A DNA stretch of 64,000 nt from Epiperipatus broadwayi. Its lineage: Eukaryota > Onychophora > Udeonychophora > Euonychophora > Peripatidae. Shown here piece after piece: positions 62,205 through 64,000 of the stretch (its first letter is position 1; each line of letters begins with the position of its first letter). The notes beneath the pieces are model-generated. The model was not told where the DNA came from, did no database searches, and saw only the letters and a program-made list of their open reading frames with translations. The translations under genes were made by a program, and so were the position numbers. The DNA lies in contig JAQFVV010000031.1 in the NCBI GenBank assembly GCA_028023455.1, positions 9,164,093 to 9,228,092 on the forward strand. Reading direction: 5' to 3'.

Positions 62205-64000
62205 ATATAGTGTGCCCTTTTCTATAGGTTAAGAATAAGTTCATCATAATCATTTACTAAAAAATTTTAAATTTAGGATATGTTCTTTTTGTGTAATAAT
62301 TGTATTGTATTGATAATATTTTAAAAGTACAATTTAAAGCTAAATAAAAATATGTAATGCCTAAAATTAAATGAATAACCTTAAAATAGTTAAATAAAGC
62401 TAAAAATACTAATTACATATGGTTGGAAAAGCTGGCCATAATAAATAATGCAGCAATAAATGTTTAAAATATTTTTAAAAATTTGAATTCTAATAGTTAA
62501 AACTTGTAATTAAATAAATGCTATATTTTAAAAGTATAAATTATATTTAATAATTATAATTAATATTACATATTTTAAAAGTAAACTTTATGGTAGGAAA
62601 AGTTATATTTAATTTTATATTTTCCAAATTTTTATTCCAAATTTTATATTATTATATTATTTATTTAATATAATAATTGTTGCAACTTATCATTTAATTT
62701 TCAGACAGAAATTTGGATACAAACTGTCTCAATTGTAAATCGTGTGACCTGTATAGTATAGTCATGCACCCATGCTTACTAGTATTTGTATTAACAAAGT
62801 TCAAAATATTTTAAAAATTGCACTATAGAATTGGATATACTTATTTACCTTTTACAAAAGCAAATATTAAATTAGTCATTATAAATGTTTTAAATAGTAT
62901 TATAAAATGAATGCAGTTAATAAAAATTAAATATTTTGTTTTAAAATAAAATAGATATATTAAATATAAAAGGTGGAATAAATTGATAAAATATCGTTTT
63001 TAAAAGTCATTTCAAAATGTTTAATTAATTTTAGCAAAGTATAATAATTATTTTAAGATTAATATTTTTAGTAGTATTTTTAAATAATAGTGAGTCATAT
63101 TTTATTTTTTAAATTTAATTGTATGATACTGTAGTAATATGCAAATTAAGTATCGGATGAAAAGCAGGTATAAATACTGCTGCACGGTTGATTCTAGGGT
63201 GTGATAGTAATTTTCTAAAATTATACTTCTTTTAAAATTTTTATTTTAGTCTATTTTAGTGCTCTTGTATAATATATTTTGCAAACTAGTAGGATATTAT
63301 TTTTAAGTATTTACAAAGAGAATGTAGTATAAGTAAATTTTAATAAGTTTTATTAAAAGGATGCATTGCTAATTTAAAGTTCACTTTACCAGGATTTTTC
63401 GTCAAAACTTAATACAACTTCACAGTAAAAAATATGGAAATGCCAACCAATTATATGTGCTTAATTATTAATATTTTAAAAGTAAGAATGATAATTATTA
63501 ATATAATATTAATGATTTTAACCAAGAGAACTATTTCATTAAATAAAGAATTTTGAAAGCTTAACAGAAAATCTAACTGTAAATTAAAAGTGAACAACGT
63601 ATTTTTTATAATAGTGAGATAGTTGTATTCAAGACCGACAAATAATATGACAAACTCATAATAATTTTATGGAAAATAATGTTATGGAGATAAATGTTTT
63701 ATCTTTTTTGAAGGAAAGCATTGTGAATATTTTAAAGGATAAACTATTACAAATAATATATAAATAAATATTTTAAGGCATATGTAATAAAACCTAAGTT
63801 TTATAAGGTTATACGCATTTGCCAAAAAATTTATTTAAAAAACCGATAATTTGTACTATAATAAAAATAGCTATACTTGGATAAAAAATGGTAAATTATC
63901 CTGACATATAAACCTAAAACATGATGAATTTATGTGTGATTAGAAATTATTAAATCCATGAAAATATTTTTAAAAAATTGCACAAAAAGTCTTATCTGGA
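62205..64000 (+). repeat. ~1.8-kb diverged block D2, reaches window end
   Basis: Direct partner of D1 (53960-55740); its right end is not resolved. It retains ATGCAAAT (63139-63146) and TATAAATA (63179-63186) but lacks the TCAGT initiator of D1. Confidence 0.65.

Noticed and set aside
53960-64000. D1 and D2 as the two LTRs of one element
   Set aside because: The DNA between them holds unrelated blocks E2, C and a ribozyme dimer, and D1 and D2 are too diverged for paired LTRs of a recognisable element; solo LTR origin stays possible.

Overview
This window looks like intergenic or intronic DNA from an invertebrate animal with a large, very AT-rich genome (about three quarters A+T or more, judged by eye). 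The evidence is long (TA)n, (TAA)n and (TG)n microsatellites, decayed RTE-type LINEs, Penelope-like elements (PLEs) with a GIY-YIG tail, a tRNA-derived SINE, an LTR element with 1.6 kb LTRs, a hAT MITE, long palindromes, and a spliced exon with consensus splice sites. Nothing is bacterial: there are no operons and no long intact genes. The phylum cannot be fixed from the sequence. Almost all open frames are chance or repeat-derived.

Layout. 0-9.3 kb: LINE remnants, a 0.4 kb direct duplication, a hAT MITE (4576-5054), an RTE LINE tail and a 0.92 kb palindrome. 9.35-15.6 kb: two direct copies (A, B) of a 2.15 kb repeat family; copy A is split by a 1.4 kb palindromic insertion with a 15-bp target duplication. 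15.8-19.1 kb: an antisense PLE and a 1 kb inverted-repeat transposon. 19.2-24.9 kb: a complete but non-autonomous LTR retrotransposon on the minus strand carrying only a coiled-coil gag-like frame. 25-28.5 kb: PLE fragments and two tandem dimers of a ~400 bp repeat that contains hammerhead-ribozyme motifs. 30.3-33.6 kb: a SINE, an RTE LINE and head-to-head ~365 bp tandem repeats. 33.8-34.1 kb: the only host-gene exon recognised, from an M13 (neprilysin-like) peptidase homologue without the zinc site, minus strand. 34.1-44.9 kb: mostly anonymous sequence with a 29-base N gap, small palindromes, a head-to-head PLE pair and a second SINE. 45.1-46.5 kb: PLE RT and endonuclease remnant. 46.8-64 kb: a mosaic of diverged duplicated blocks (E1/E2 inverted, D1/D2 direct, C as third copy of the A/B family) and a third dimer of the ribozyme repeat.

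The most interesting signal is the ~400 bp tandem repeat family. Three dimers at separate loci share a hammerhead-type core (CTGATGA, stem II, GAAA, short stem III, a UC cleavage position, and stem I). This is the layout known for metazoan retrozymes, which are thought to be mobilised by Penelope-like machinery; PLE remnants lie in the same window. These assignments come from reading the sequence and have not been tested by computation.
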